DNA from: Mangifera indica
Taxonomy: Eukaryota; Streptophyta; Magnoliopsida; Sapindales; Anacardiaceae
Assembly: GCF_011075055.1 (NCBI RefSeq)
Contig: NC_058154.1
Location: 9,121,620-9,185,619, forward strand
Direction: 5' to 3'
Length of the DNA stretch: 64,000 nt
Part shown: piece by piece, positions 12,151 to 24,369 of the stretch
Numbering within the stretch: the stretch's first letter is position 1
Layout of the letters: each line of letters opens with the position of its first letter
Translations under genes and position numbers: made by a program
The notes under the pieces: model-generated
What the model was told of the DNA's origin: nothing
Databases searched by the model: none
The model's input: the letters and a program-made list of their open reading frames with translations, nothing else

Positions 12151-12680
12151 TAAATAATCTGTTGCAAGAGTTTCTAATAGCTCATAAAGGCTTCCCTTGT
12201 ATGACAAATGAAATCGATTTAGCAAGGCCATCTTAAAAGCAATTCATGTTTTGACCAGAGATCGAGCTTCCAACCATTGGAACCTGCTCAAGGCCATCGT
12301 ATCCATACAAAGTACTGCCAAAGTGACTTTCTCCCACTCTTGGATTCAATTATGCAGGTCCTCCTTATTGAAGATCGATAACTCTAGTTGTCATAAGTGT
12401 CATTCATTCCGAGTGAATTATTTGGAAAAAGGTACCACCACCTAGACCGGAGCTTCCACTGCTAAAACCAAACCTTCCACTACAAATACCTTCCCATGAC
12501 TCTGTAGTTATATATGTTTTCTGGTCCTTCACAAAGGATCTCAACACCTCAATCGATTGCCCCATCTCAACCAAGTCTTTCTCAACCTTTTTACTCTCAA
12601 ACCCATCGTTGTTATTACCATAACCTACGTCGAATACTCTGATACCACTTTGATAAGATTCAACTAGCAATTATGGTAAA
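12151..12680 (-). pseudogene. Gypsy-type retrotransposon gag relic
   Basis: Read on the minus strand, a TGGTATCAGAGT-like primer-binding sequence at about 12655-12640 is followed by a basic/acidic N-terminal piece (MGQSIEVLRSFV). After a frame change come FQWLEARS and MALLNRFHLSYKGSLYELLETLA, the conserved core of the plant Gypsy gag (retrotrans_gag) in which FDG..A..W, WF.WL and F...L..RF..S are typical. Several stops and at least one frameshift separate the pieces, and no pol follows. It is a decayed fragment and not a host gene. Confidence 0.65.
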
Positions 12681-13140
12681 AACACAAGAAGACACAAACA
12701 AATGGTAAATGGGTATAAGGAATCTCATCTTATTTAACAACTTAGCAGGATACCCCCACTATTTACACTTTAACAGCTACAATCAAACAACCACAAAGAG
12801 AAAAATTAAAATGAAAGACACTTCCAACATTTTGTGGAGCCGAAGACCTCCCTAGCACAAAGCTCATAAATATTCTCCATCCCTTTCATAACAACCCACC
12901 CAGCCCTTCAAACAAGTGCCTCATTCCCTAGCTCTCCCTCTCTCTCCCCCATGAGTTATTGCCATGTGGTTTAATCCCTCTTTCATGGAATCTTCCAAAA
13001 CCGTTTCAGCCCTTAACAAATTCTCTCCTATGTGTTGCTCTATTCCTCCTACGATGCGCTTTAACAGGTCTAAAAGAATGTAACAGAAAAATTCTTTCAT
13101 ATTTCTTTTGTAGAATAGATAAGAACAATCTCAAAAATGC
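12681..13140 (-). repeat. Probable LTR of the Gypsy relic
   Basis: Lies upstream of the minus-strand primer-binding-like site. It contains the ACTTAGCAGGATACCCCCAC block that recurs near 10698. Exact ends not determined. Confidence 0.4.
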
Positions 13141-13144
13141 AATG

Positions 13145-13329
13145 ACCTAGTTATTTTAGAAAAATGAGTTAAAGACAAATTTGTAGTTACAAAAATAGAG
13201 AAATGTATGTCATTTAGTTTAAGAATTTAGTAATTTAGTTTCCTGCTTAGAATAGCATACCAAATATATAAATGTTGTATTTCACTATAAATAATAAATA
13301 TGGAGAAATATTTCTTCTCTCAAACTACA
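13145..13329 (+). repeat. 3' part of a copia 5' LTR with primer-binding site at 13330-13342
   Basis: The segment ends TTCTCTCAAACTACA and is followed directly by CGGTATCAAAGTT, one base from the tRNA-iMet complement TGGTATCA(G/A)AG used by plant copia elements. Confidence 0.55.
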
Positions 13330-13399
13330 CGGTATCAAAGTTCTTATTGTGACTTTGAACTTCCACCATAGAAGACCTCGAGAAGGCACCTTAAACATG

Positions 13400-14460
13400 T
13401 ACTTGATTTGCTAGTAAAAACAAGAATGCTTGAGTGTAAGCCTATAGACACAACAATAGTTCAAAATCATGGGTTGGAATATCACTCGAACTAGATAGCC
13501 ATTAACAAAGAAAGGTATGAATGCCCTATGGGAAAATTGACCTACTTGTCTCTTATACGATCGGATATTGTCTATGTTATGAGTGTAGTGAGTCATTCAT
13601 GCAAAATCCTAGTGAGGATCACATGAATGCAATGCTTTGGATTTTATGATACCTGAAATCTTCTCCAAGAAAAGGACTCATGTTCAAGAACTGCAATCAT
13701 TTAAACATTAGTGGCTACACAGATGTTAACTGAGTTGGAGGTATCATTGACAGAAAATCTATATCAGAATATTTCACCTTGATGAGTAGGGTTGGATTCG
13801 AGCCGAGTCGAGCTTGAGCTCGGCTCGGTTTACATATAGCTGAGCCCGAGTTCGAGTTCGAGTTCGTCGAGCTAGTGAAAGCCAAGCTCGAACTCGGTTC
13901 GAACTCAGCTCGGCTCGTTGTTCGTTATTAAAACGACATCGTTTTAATACATATTAGTCAAAACGATATCGTTTTATATTAAAATTTTTAATTGAAAAAT
14001 TTGGCGAGTAGCTCGAGCTTGAGCTCAATCGAGCTCGGCTAAGGCTGACTCGTTTCGGGATCGTTCGAGCCGAGCTCGAGCTGGCTTGGTTCGAGTCCAG
14101 CCCTATTCATGAGAGACAATCTAGTCACTTATAGGAGCAAGAAACAAAAAGTGGTTGCATTGTTTAGAGCAAAGGACAAGTTTAGAGGCATGGCTAAAGG
14201 GCTTTGCAGGCTTCTTTGGCTAAAGAGGTTACTAAAAGAAGTTGGCTATTCAACCGATTCTCCAAAGAATCTATTTTGTGATAATAAAACGACTATAAAG
14301 ATTGCACAAATCCCAGTTCAACATGATCAAACAAAACATGTCAAAGTGGACTGATATTTTGTCAAGGAAAAACTTGAAGCCAAGATAATTCACTTTCCGT
14401 TTGTAAAATTAGAAGATCAATTGGCTGATATACTTACAAGAATATAACAACTCACTAGAC
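13400..14460 (+). pseudogene. Decayed copia pol: end of reverse transcriptase and RNase H
   Basis: The conceptual translation runs through the end of reverse transcriptase (LTYLSLIRSDIVYVMSVVS, then WILRYLKSSPRKGLMF and ISGYTDVN) and the RNase H region (RSKKQKVVALF, FRGMAKGLCRLLWLKRLL, LFCDNKTTIKIAQ, VQHDQTKHV, LADILTRI). These are the usual motifs of RE1/RE2-like copia elements in their usual order. Stops and substitutions are frequent; the catalytic Asp in GYTDAD is followed by VN here. Gag, protease, integrase and most of reverse transcriptase are deleted between the primer-binding site at 13330 and 13400. A hAT-type MITE has jumped into the RNase H part. Confidence 0.8.
13787..14105. mobile_element. 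Non-autonomous hAT MITE (319 bp) inside the copia relic
   Basis: Terminal inverted repeats TAGGGTTGGATTCGAGCCGA and the complement of TTGGTTCGAGTCCAGCCCTA match with few differences. They are flanked by an 8-bp duplication with one mismatch (TTGATGAG 13779-13786, TTCATGAG 14106-14113). The subterminal parts are packed with GAGCTCG/CGGCTCG motifs, and AAAACGATATCGTTTTA palindromes occupy the middle. The copia frame continues directly across the insertion. Confidence 0.85.
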
Positions 14461-14524
14461 AAGTTCAGTCTAATATAACAACTCACTAGACAAGTTTAGC
14501 CTTAGAGACATCTATACACCAACT

Positions 14525-14710
14525 TGAAGGGGAGGTGTTCGTGTGAGCCGTTGACAGAAGATCTCGTGGAAAGATTATGGGGATACAAGATGTTGTGGAG
14601 ATGCACAAACTATCAGTGTAAGTGAATGGTGGCACGAATTTATAGATCTCTATATTTAGTAACTACAAATATGTCTTTAACTCATTTTCCTAAAGTAACT
14701 AGATCATACC
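14525..14710 (+). repeat. Polypurine tract and start of 3' LTR of the decayed copia
   Basis: GAAGGGGAGG at 14526-14535 is followed by TGTTCGTGTG, the expected polypurine tract and LTR start. Bases 14646-14706 resemble 13154-13204 of the 5' LTR but in inverted orientation, so the 3' LTR has been rearranged. Confidence 0.5.
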
Positions 14711-14908
14711 ATCTTGAGATTATTCTGATGCATAATTTCCTACATCTTTTTTATAGACAAACAAATAATAAAGCCACATTAGAGAATGGTAGTAAGTTTC
14801 TAGGTACAATTCATTTGTGCAAGTATGGATATGACCTTTCAAATTTTAGCATTGAAGGGCAAAGTGGTAAGGTGCACACTTCTTAGTGACAGCATGAAAT
14901 CATGTAAG

Positions 14909-17900
14909 TCAGTTTTGGAGAATAAATTGCTGAATCAGTACTGCCAAAATGCTGCCCACTGATATGTTGATGACGTTCACAGCATCATTATTAAGCTGCA
15001 GAAACAGAGGAGGTACCCAGTAAGAAACAGAGCTCATGATCATGAAACACCAACCAGACATGCAGATCAAACAGCTACTGATCCCAAGTTCCAACCTTCA
15101 CAAAAAATATCCGTAAATGGAATGCTGAAGTAATCTAAAGTTCAGACCGGTCAATAGTACTGCTGATATCAGATTGTCAATTCAACATAAATAGTCCAAC
15201 CAAACAAGAAGACTAACAAGAAGACTCATGTAATGTAATTGATCTTGACATATGGGCGATAGATGGCAAACGTAACATTATTAACTGGGATGAAAAATTA
15301 AAAAGCAGTCATTGAAATGGGTGCTTATCCAATGATATCCTTCTTTATCTTGAAGTGCAGCGCCTATTACACTCTCGCCAAGATTAGCAATCTGGGAAGC
15401 TATTACACATATAACTGCTTCAGGTGCATTTATCTGTTTAATAAGGGAATAAAGCAGAGAGGATAATAAAACAGTGGGCAAATATTTCTTAAGTTCAGAG
15501 TCTAACAATCAAAATAATAGGAAACATTTAAAAATGAAACTTAACCAAAGTTTACAAAACCAAACAAAGACCAAAAGACCAAACTTAGACTTACCATCAA
15601 AATACATTAAAGTAGGGCTAGATTTAAGCCGAATCTGTTCAAGCTCAAACTTAACTCGAATGAGTTCAACTCAAGCAAGTTTAAGTTTGTGAGTTAAATA
15701 TTTTCAAGTTTGAGCTCGATCTCGAGCTTTAGGAGTGTTTGTTCAGCTAAAATGACGTTATTTTGATCAATCTGCATCAAAATGACATTGTTTTAGTATC
15801 AAGTCAAGCTCAAACTTGAGCCAAACTCAAGCTCTTGAATCAAGCTCGACTTCTCTTAAACGAATTGAGCTTAAATACCTTTAAAGCGAATTCAAGCTTG
15901 ACTCTACTTAAGTTGAGTCAAACTCAAACTTAAGTGAGCTCAAACTCAACTCTATTTGAATCTAATCTCTCATTAAATGACAAAAGCTTAAAATTAACAA
16001 ACAAATCCCATTTTCATGGGTACATGAACCAGCCTCCGAGTTTATTCACTTTATGTACATTGGGTAATCAAATGTTTTTTTATATATATATAGAGATATA
16101 GTTATAGAGAGAGAGGGATGCAATCAATATCTGGGAGTAAAGAAAATAGCTTGTACAGCTACACCAAATAAGTTCACAAAGGAGACAAGCCAGCTCAAAC
16201 AAAAAGAAGGAAAAAACTTCATTAAACCATGTTTGGTATCAACATATACATTAAATAATAGTGAAGAGATAAGCGGTGATACCTGGCCCACGTAACAACC
16301 AACAGACGCTAAGATAATTGATGCTAAAATTCCGGCAACTGTTCCCTCAATGCTAACAGCCCCTTCTGTTCCCTGTGGAACTACTTTAAATGTTGTAACT
16401 AGATACCTGCTCATGATGCACTAACTTGGTCCATTAGAATTCCATATTGGGACATTGTGAAAGCAATATACTCAAACTAATCTTGTTTTCAGTGCATGCA
16501 TGTCATGTGCATCATAAATTGATTATTAGCTAACCAGAGACACAACTTCAACCAGGATTAGTTCATTTATCAAGTTAAATACTCACACAAAAAAAATAAA
16601 AATAAAAATTCAACAAAAAGTAATTCTTTATCAAGTTAAATACTCACACAAGAAAAATAAAAAATCACTTATTTATAAACTTTACATGCCAATAAAACTC
16701 TTGCTTCTTCTTTTATATTGCAATATCCAAAGATTTAACTTGTGTTGCATAGCACATCTATTCTAAAATTAACAAAAAAGACCAAAAAAAGAAAAAAACT
16801 GGAAAACACGTTGCGGCTTCACAAAATGCCTTAACTGTACACCAATCTTAGCCCCCAACAGCTTAAAATGTTGATCCATTTGGGAATCTCTGGATCTGAG
16901 CCTATTTTCAACTCACCAATAACAAGTTTTAAGTTACAATATAGTATATGGGTATGTAACTATATATGTTTGTACTTCGGTCTGTATATATAATTAATAT
17001 AAATTCTAGTGCTATCCATTAGCTTATTAATCATATTTTTGTTCATTGATATGGATTTACTTGTAGTTTTCCAAGCACTTCGAATGTTGTTAACACCTTT
17101 TAAATTAAACCCGATCAATTTCAATTCCTAGCCAGTCATTTATTTCCAAAACACTTTTTTCATCAAGTGAGCTGAAGAGAGTGCTACTCAGACCAAGCAG
17201 CACTATACTTACGTTGTTTTGCCATATGCCTTCCCTATCTCACTTGAGACAGTATCACTCAACTTAGTACAAAAACCGGAAACAAATCTGAGCTGCCGAA
17301 GCCGATAAAATGCCTTTCCCCCTACTCCATATATTGAGAGAACCTCTTCTTCCTTTCCTCTTTTCAGCAACCCCTTGTACTTCCTTTTGAGCCATTTTTA
17401 CTTTTGTTGCTGCAGTACCCTGAGAGACATAAAAAGACCACTCAGCCCATACATAAAGGCATGTAAAAGAGCAGAAACATGGCAATCCTAACAATAAAAC
17501 TTATGATTGGAAGAAAAAAGAACCATAAAATCTCTACAATTCTGATGCTTGAACAGTGTTATACAATTATACTCCTCAATTTTCAACTTTCAGAAAGCCT
17601 ATTACTCCTAACACAACACTATGTTATCACAACAAATGTAAAGCTGTAAAAAACCTTCCATGTTACAATTGCGTGTTTGACCACACATCATTTCATTACA
17701 AATCATCGTCTAGTACCAGTAACAACAGTCTTTCACAAAGTATATCAGCAGTCAAGTATTAAAGCCAATACCTGTACATATACTTATGAACAATGGCATA
17801 TCATAACTATTCTAATTTTTATAACAGTAGAACATTTTTTTATATAATTTCTAGTGAATCAAATTCAAATCGAACAGATTAAAACATACTAATATAAGCT

Positions 17901-18434
17901 ATCATAGAATAAATAGATCAAGTACTCTAACTTCCCTCGTTAGTCAAAAACCAGAAGAACATACAAGTGTATACATAGGTTTAAACTTACGATAACGAAA
18001 AATGTAGCTACAAGAAGAAATCCGTAGGGTCCAAAAGCGCGCCACGTAAGAGTGCCGAGGAAGAACGCGGCGGCAATTCCTGAAGTAGACAAACCAGAAA
18101 GCAAAATCGGAGAGCCTAAGACGAAGATCACGATGTTACTGAGCAAAGCAGACTGCCACGTGGGAGCATCTGATTGCATCAGGCTCATGGCCTCCGATAC
18201 CGCTCCCTGTATCGATGGAACAGCATCAGCTCTCCGAATTGACAACATTTTACTGTGATTTAAGTTGTAGTTAAAGTTAGTGTATTTACAATTGAGAATA
18301 TTGAATTTGGATTTGCCGACTTTTTGGAGTAAATTTGAGTCTCGGAACAGTACAGAAGGAACCGGCGGAGATTTGATGACATTTACTGGTTCAGATTTTT
18401 GGGTTGGGGGGTCTGAATTTGTCTCGGGTTGCAT
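14909..18434 (-). pseudogene. VTE6: VTE6-like gene (plastid phytyl-phosphate kinase family, DUF92), copy A, disrupted
   Basis: Five exons can be traced: 18434-17991, 17419-17213, 16406-16283, 15433-15329 and 14995-14909. Without the deletion described below the set would code for about 337 residues, close to Arabidopsis VTE6. VTE6 is a chloroplast-envelope membrane protein that phosphorylates phytyl phosphate to the diphosphate for tocopherol and phylloquinone synthesis. Family motifs are clear: ALLSNIVIFVLGSPILLSG, AAFFLGTLTWRAFGPYGFLL, GTAATKVKMAQKEVQGVAEK, YLVTTFKVVPQGTEGAVS, VIASQIANLGESVIGAALQ and AVNVINISVGSILAVLIQQF. Lesions: exon 2 lacks 47 nt present in copy B (between 17342 and 17343), shifting the frame, and the exon 4 donor reads TGG/ATAAGC instead of GT. 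The unusual N-terminus from the ATG at 18434 is the weakest part of the model. A 358-bp MITE lies in intron 3. A truncated second copy lies at 37.6-57.9 kb. Confidence 0.85.
15613..15970. mobile_element. Non-autonomous hAT MITE in VTE6 intron 3
   Basis: Begins TAGGGCTAGATTTAAGCC and ends GAATCTAATCTCT, flanked by CATTAAAG (15605-15612) and CATTAAAT (15971-15978), an 8-bp duplication with one change. The interior repeats GAGCTCAA/CAAGCTCG motifs and AAAATGACGTTATTTT, showing it belongs with the element at 13787-14105. Confidence 0.75.
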
Positions 18435-18999
18435 TCAAAATACCCGGTTTAATTTGTTTAAGAGATCTATCCGAAGTCCGAACAAGATCAATTTTAAGAT
18501 CGGTTCAAGTTTAAAACAGTTAATTCGAAATTAATAAATTAAAATTGAAATAAATAAATTCCAATGATAAAATATCACATGTTTTTTTGTTGTGTTCTTT
18601 CTTTGTGCATCTTCTTCTAATAGTCTTTGTATTCCATTGATAAATATGTCTGTGGGTCGGATTGGACCATGTCATAACCTACTTTGGTGTAGCCGGTAAG
18701 TTCACGGGTTGTGTCAGGCCGAAACTGATGAAATTACAGACCATGTTAGCCTGTTGAAAAGCAAAATCCAGGGTACAAGCATAACCTCCTGAATCGTGCC
18801 TCTGTGAGCCGTTTTACAAGATCGCCCGCATGCTTTTTGGTCAACCCACCAAAAATTAATTGTTTATATATTATTGTTTGTGGGTTGGTTCATGACCCTT
18901 TCCCATGGGCCCTATACAGTGGGCTTTAATAGTCGCTCTTGACACAACACGCAGTTTTACGAGCCACGTGTACTCATCCCCCTTCTATTAAAGTAAATA

Positions 19000-19038
<39 letters not shown>

Positions 19039-19384
19039 TATATATAATTTAAATATATAAATAATGTATTATTATATGGTTGAGTATTATTTTATTTTTA
19101 ATTTAAAATTATTTAATTATATAATAATATATTATTTATATATCTAAATTATACACTAAAAATATATACGCGTAATTTTATTGTAAGTGAATAAGTGTTT
19201 TCTCGATTGTAAACAAACAAATATCCTTAGTTTCCTATTTCAATTATGAAAATTATGAGACATGTTGGAAAGATTTTCTATGTTTAGCTAATACTTAATT
19301 CTCAATCATGTATGATAAAAACAGAAATATTTCTGAATTTCAAATCTTATATTTCACTATTTTTATAATTTAATTTCTAGTGTT
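18435..19384. other. Spacer between VTE6 and TBL copies (A)
   Basis: Contains degenerate repeat-like sequence at 18640-18960, shared with 58540-58840 of copy B, then one copy of the palindromic AT-rich MITE at about 18990-19190 with an (AT)n tract at about 19006-19035. No coding potential recognised. Confidence 0.55.
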
Positions 19385-21587
19385 TCATGAAGAGACAAGA
19401 ATTGCATATAAAATCTCATTCCAAGTATCAGGAACACCAGCAAGACACCAATGGCCACAGTCATTCTGGCCAACAGGTCCATACACAGAAGGATGCCCAT
19501 CTTTTCTCAACTGGGATAGCGTTGTTACATCCAGCAAACTCACCGGCTTCGACATTTTGCTCAAAACATCCTTCACTATGGCCACCGCAGGCAGCGGACC
19601 TGCCGGATATGTCGAACCACTTATGGGCTGAGTTTGGTGCTTGCAGCTTGCTGAGGTCCCTTCATTCCACTCTTGCCCACTGTCATAACCCAATGACATG
19701 AAAAGAGTGACACATCATATATATATATATATATATATTAATTTATATACTAAAAAATAGGTACGTATAACATTACTTGTTAACTATTAAAGTACTTATT
19801 TGTAATGGGTAGGAGAAATGCCCTGATAGAAAACTTTGGTGATGGAAGGATTAATGGAAGAGTCAACCCATTTTGACCAAGTAGTGAGTCCCTTTCTGAG
19901 TGCAACCAATCATCCATATCTTTCTGAATGTTATTCCCTTCTTGAATATAGTCTCATCTGTCACACCAATTTATATAGATAAATTAATAAAATTTGTTTA
20001 TATATATAGTTTTATTCTTACTCGGAGAGATAGATTACGTACTTTTGTAGGGTTCCTGTATGAAGCCACCAGTAATAAGTGTTGAAGATGAGCATGTCAT
20101 ATCCTTTCCATGCACCGCCATTTTTAATTTATTTGAGCTTGAGAACCCTCCCAATCTTTTCAGTCACTAAATCTACTAGAAATGGTTTAAAATCTAATTT
20201 TATTGAAATGTCATAGTCTTGCAAGTTTCATCAATACATTTGTTTAGATATCATCACTCAAATATATCATATTATTCATAAATTTTAAATTAAAAATTCC
20301 TCATATAAACAATTATATATAAAATATTAACCATAATTAGATTATGAAATATAGTTAAATCGATTATGAATAAATCATATAATAGGTTTAAATTTTTTCC
20401 CATCAGCAAGCATGTATATAATCTACAGTATACACAATGTTTTTGAAACTGGATCGAACATCAACCTAGTGGAAAAGACAATCCATTCTAACTAGTGGTC
20501 AGATCGATTAACTGTTCAAAAATAATATTCAAAATAATATTATATAATTTATCATTAAATATACAATATAACTTATTTTAATATCAAAATAAGTTTAGAT
20601 AAATAAAATCATATTTGTTTCAGGTTTTATAATAAAATTTTGAAAAAAATTAATTTTTTACGTTAATAAGGTCAAACTAATTTTTTGACCCACTCTAATG
20701 AGATGATTTAAATGGATTAAACCCCAAATAAATTTGCTCTAATTCAGTTTACCTGTAAAAATTGTTTTTAAGTAAATCAAAATCGGTTTGACTAATAGAT
20801 GATTAAACTAGTTAGATCGATTGATTTAATTTAATTTTTAAAACCATGAGTATACGTACCGGTAAAGTGAAAGTAGCGAGACCATTTTGTACACCAAGTG
20901 TGTAATTTGACTGAGGTACTGAAGCATAAAGCATGCAATTGAGTGACTGCCATTGATTCCTGCTCAGAGAGTCCCCCACGAACGGTATTTTCTTCCCTTT
21001 AAACCTCCTCACAAAATCTTGGCCATCGAATCTGCACTACAATTATTATTATGACATCAAAGAATTTTAATTTGCATCTAAAATCAGTGATGGATTCAAA
21101 AATATAATCCAAGGGTTACAATTGAATGAAAGAAAAATAATAAGAGATCGATCAAGAAATTAAAAAATTCAAGAAAAATAATATAAAATTTTAAAAATTA
21201 TTTTTATATTTTTAATATGTTAAATTAGCAATTTTTTATACAAAAAAGTAACTTAAAATTTTCAAACCCAAAGGAGTGAGGTAACTTTTCTTAACCCCCA
21301 GTAAAATTGTGCAAGAAAATATGATAAAATAAGAGCACCTTGGCAATGAACAAGAGGTGGGCTTCCATTTATATTTGAGATAGAGGTTATCCGGCCGACC
21401 ATTTTTCTGGCAATCAAATTTTTTCTCGATGAAAGGGCATGTTGAAGTACTGTAAAGAGGATAAGATTCATCAGAAACCCAACTTCCTTGGAAGAAATCA
21501 CAGCCGCCCACTTGATCAAAACCTGATGAAATAGTGAAAAAAAAGCAAAAAAAATGATAAAGAGAAAGGTGTAAATGTGATAGCTAT
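19385..21587 (-). pseudogene. Trichome birefringence-like (TBL) polysaccharide O-acetyltransferase pseudogene, copy A
   Basis: Five exons align to a TBL gene: 21587-21339, 21031-20860, 20218-20043, 19957-19800 and 19679-19385. TBL proteins are Golgi type-II membrane enzymes that O-acetylate cell-wall polysaccharides. The TBL-type N-terminal motif ([34 protein letters not shown]), the GDS motif (FVGDSLSRNQWQSL) and the C-terminal DxxH motif ([18 protein letters not shown]) are all readable. Defects: the start codon position reads ATA (21587-21585); exon 1 lacks 5 nt relative to copy B, breaking the signal-anchor frame; the exon 3 acceptor is CAA instead of CAG; exon 4 begins with an in-frame TGA where the family has Trp, loses 1 nt at about 19910, and its donor is AT instead of GT. 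The intact ancestor would be about 351 residues. Closest group by eye is TBL36-42. Confidence 0.85.
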
Positions 21588-24250
21588 TTTTTCCCATTTT
21601 GTGATGATTTCTGGGTTTGCTTCAGGACAATGAGATGATTCTTTATTGTATTTTAACATTTTTCTAAGTGGGAAATCTTTTTCTTCAAAGGAAAGCCTTC
21701 CTTTCTATTCATTTTCCAGTTATTTTTTTTCCTTTTTTTCTTGTAGTTTTTACTAATGAATTTGGACAATTAAATTGCTTAAGGAAAGGTCCTACATATT
21801 TGGAGAATTCCCACTTTTTGTTGATTAAATTGGTCAGCCAACTGTATCTTGGTTCTTGGTTTCCTCAGTCATTGGCCCTAGTTTAGGAAATAGTTTATAT
21901 GTAACCATAATACGTTCCACTGAAAAATATAGAACAATTTCATTACATTTAAGTTTTCATTCATCTTTGTAATATAAAAAAAGTAGTATTATATGAACAA
22001 ATAAATTATACAATCTTGTACATAAATAAGGGTATTTTACAATATGATTAGATAGTTTTAAATTATAAATAAAATAATATTCAATCACATAATGATATAT
22101 TATCGTTTGTATATAAAGTTATACATATTATTTGTATAAATAATTTTATTGATTTGAAAAACACATTTCAGACTTATAAAACGTTCAATTGAATATTGAA
22201 ATGGCAAAAATAATTATTAATACTTAAGATAGATAAGGAAAAAATATTATTAAGTGGTAATTGGAAACTAGAATACCATCAATAAAGGGTCCTTAGATCT
22301 TCAATAGTAGCACATGTTTCTTTTATGATAATAATAATAATAAGGCGAAAGGGTTTATTCCCATCCAACTTATGATGTGTTTCCAAAGTTTTATTTATGA
22401 GTTTTTAAAAATCTAAACACTCATTAATGAATTATTAACTTTAACTAAAACAATTAATTAGAGGGGTAAAATTATTATTTTATTACTAAACCTTATAATC
22501 TAAGAGTTTATATCATTTTTTCTCCATAATTTGAAAAACTAATAATTTTTTCTTCACCCAAAAGTTTGAATATTTCACTTTTTCCCTTAAAATTTTTCCT
22601 TCATTCTCCGATGATGAAAATCTATTACCACTGATAGCTGGTCATCCTAGCATCTTCTTCTCCGACTGTTGGCCTTCCCATCAGAGGAGGTTTGTTAGAC
22701 AAAGATGATTTTATCTCTTATAATTAACAATTTTGGTTAAGGTTAATAACTCATAGGTGAGTTTTTAGATTTTTGAAACTTTATAAGTGAAACTTTGGAT
22801 ACGCATCATAACTTGGGTGGATACAAGTTCTTTGGCCTAATAATAATGGTAAGCAATGGCTTGCCCGTTGTTAGGCTTGAGAAAATAAATAAAGCTACTC
22901 AAATCGTGGGTTTGGATTGATTGAGAAAATATGCTTGGGCCCGAAAATGGACTTTCCATTACCTCATGACCACAAAATATTAACAATGGATCAACTCACA
23001 GAATATTTTTGTCTTGTGAATTTATATGACAGACTTATTAAAAAATTAGGGTTCCCTTTCCAGATGTGCACACTCTTTGTTTAAATTAGTACAACATTAT
23101 GTAAGAGAAGAGGTATACATCATGGTTTTAAAATCCAGACTGAGATGGTTTGAACACCATTTAGTTTTTTAACCGCTTTGACTTGCGGTTAGACTGATGA
23201 TTTTGCATTGGTTGACAAGTTAAAGCCTAGTCAAAGGATAGTTCCATGAACAATGCAAACAAATAGATATAATTAAAATTTAATAAAAAAAGTTAAAACA
23301 ATAAAGTTCCATCGAAAGAAATGGAAACATGAAATGTCAAAGTTGAAGACTCGAAAATCCCTAATTCTAGAATTCTAAAACCTAGCTTGACAGATGCTCT
23401 AAGCCAATTTCTAAATCTTCAATCCTCCATGCCTTCTTCCTTCAACTAATAAACTTTTTCTAAGTTCTGGTTCCAAATTCTAGTGGTGAGGATTGATAAT
23501 GACAATGATGAGTGATGATAGAAGATTATTTGATACAATGATGTTGAGAGCTCGATGAGTGACGATGTTGGTGACAAGTATAGCACCTTCGGTGGCTTCG
23601 ATTGATTTTAGGTGTTGATTCTACCGATAGTTACAAGGTTAGCCACTAACTATTGAGTTTTTCTTTAAACTTTCTCATAGACGATTTAAAAGGCCTAAGT
23701 TAATTATATAAAGAGTAAATCACCTTGTGTCATATTAAGAGATTAAAAGTTTGAGGTCAAAGCATAATAACCCAAAAGTTAAGGGTGAAATGAAATTGTG
23801 TAAATTAGGGTTATGAGATGTATTATATAAAGTGAGACCATTCTTATTACCCACAAATAAGCTAGTCATTTTTTATAAGAAAAGAGAGAAAATTTTGTCT
23901 TTTTTAAATTCATGTACACATTCATTCAATCACATAAACTAGTGATTGTGAGATTCTCTAATACCTTCCTAATAAGTGGTAGTGTTGTAACGCCTTTGTA
24001 GACAATGAGGCTTCGTTGGTTTAGCGAAGGAAGTGAAAACCAATTTGCAACAAAATATGCATGGTGAATATACGTCTCAAAATTTATATTTAATTGCATA
24101 TATAATGATCCCTTAATTTTATGGTCGTTTACGGTGATCTCTTTGTTCAAAATGCTGATGCTTTTGTTGTTCTCTTGTGTATTTATTAAGATCACAACCC
24201 TTTCATGATATCCAAAAGTGTTTCCTATTACTCCCTTACATGTTGACAAA
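21588..24250. other. Upstream region of TBL copy A and intergenic DNA
   Basis: 21588-21960 is upstream DNA well conserved with 62242-62610. Palindromic MITE sequence lies at about 21970-22160 and a MULE-type MITE at 22344-22837. From 22850 to 23364 it still matches copy B. A 107-codon minus-strand open frame at 23926-24249 has no recognisable domain and I do not call it a gene. Confidence 0.5.
22344..22837. mobile_element. MULE-type MITE (494 bp)
   Basis: Left end GGCGAAAGGGTTTATTCCC, right end TTGGGTGGATACAAG...TTTGGCC, inverted copies of each other for much of their length. TAATAATAA precedes and follows it (22335-22343, 22838-22846); the site is itself an AAT repeat, so the duplication is suggestive only. 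The same insertion is present in copy B at about 62990-63476, so it predates the duplication. Confidence 0.7.
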
Positions 24251-24369
24251 TTTTGTATGTTCTCACATTTTTCTCTTTTATGAACTACTTTATCTTTAAA
24301 ATCATATGTTTATAGAACAATGAATATACACAATTTCAATTAGGAAACACTTTCTAATCTTTGTAGAAA

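Larger units (their letters stand above)
16248..23364. repeat. Segmental duplication, copy A (visible part)
   Basis: This stretch matches 37520-39095 plus 57346-64000 in order and orientation through VTE6 exons 3-1, the intergenic spacer, all five TBL exons, the TBL upstream region and a MITE. Similarity is still high at the right window edge, where base 64000 corresponds to about 23364. Copy A has a few hundred extra bases at about 16490-16800 relative to copy B. Confidence 0.9.

Noticed and set aside
19387..19701. 104-codon plus-strand open frame, with a similar one at 59928-60269
   Set aside because: Both are antisense shadows of TBL exon 5, whose minus-strand reading matches the family C-terminus.
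23926..24249. 107-codon minus-strand open frame
   Set aside because: No recognisable motif, not conserved at a second site within the window, and surrounded by AT-rich repeat DNA.
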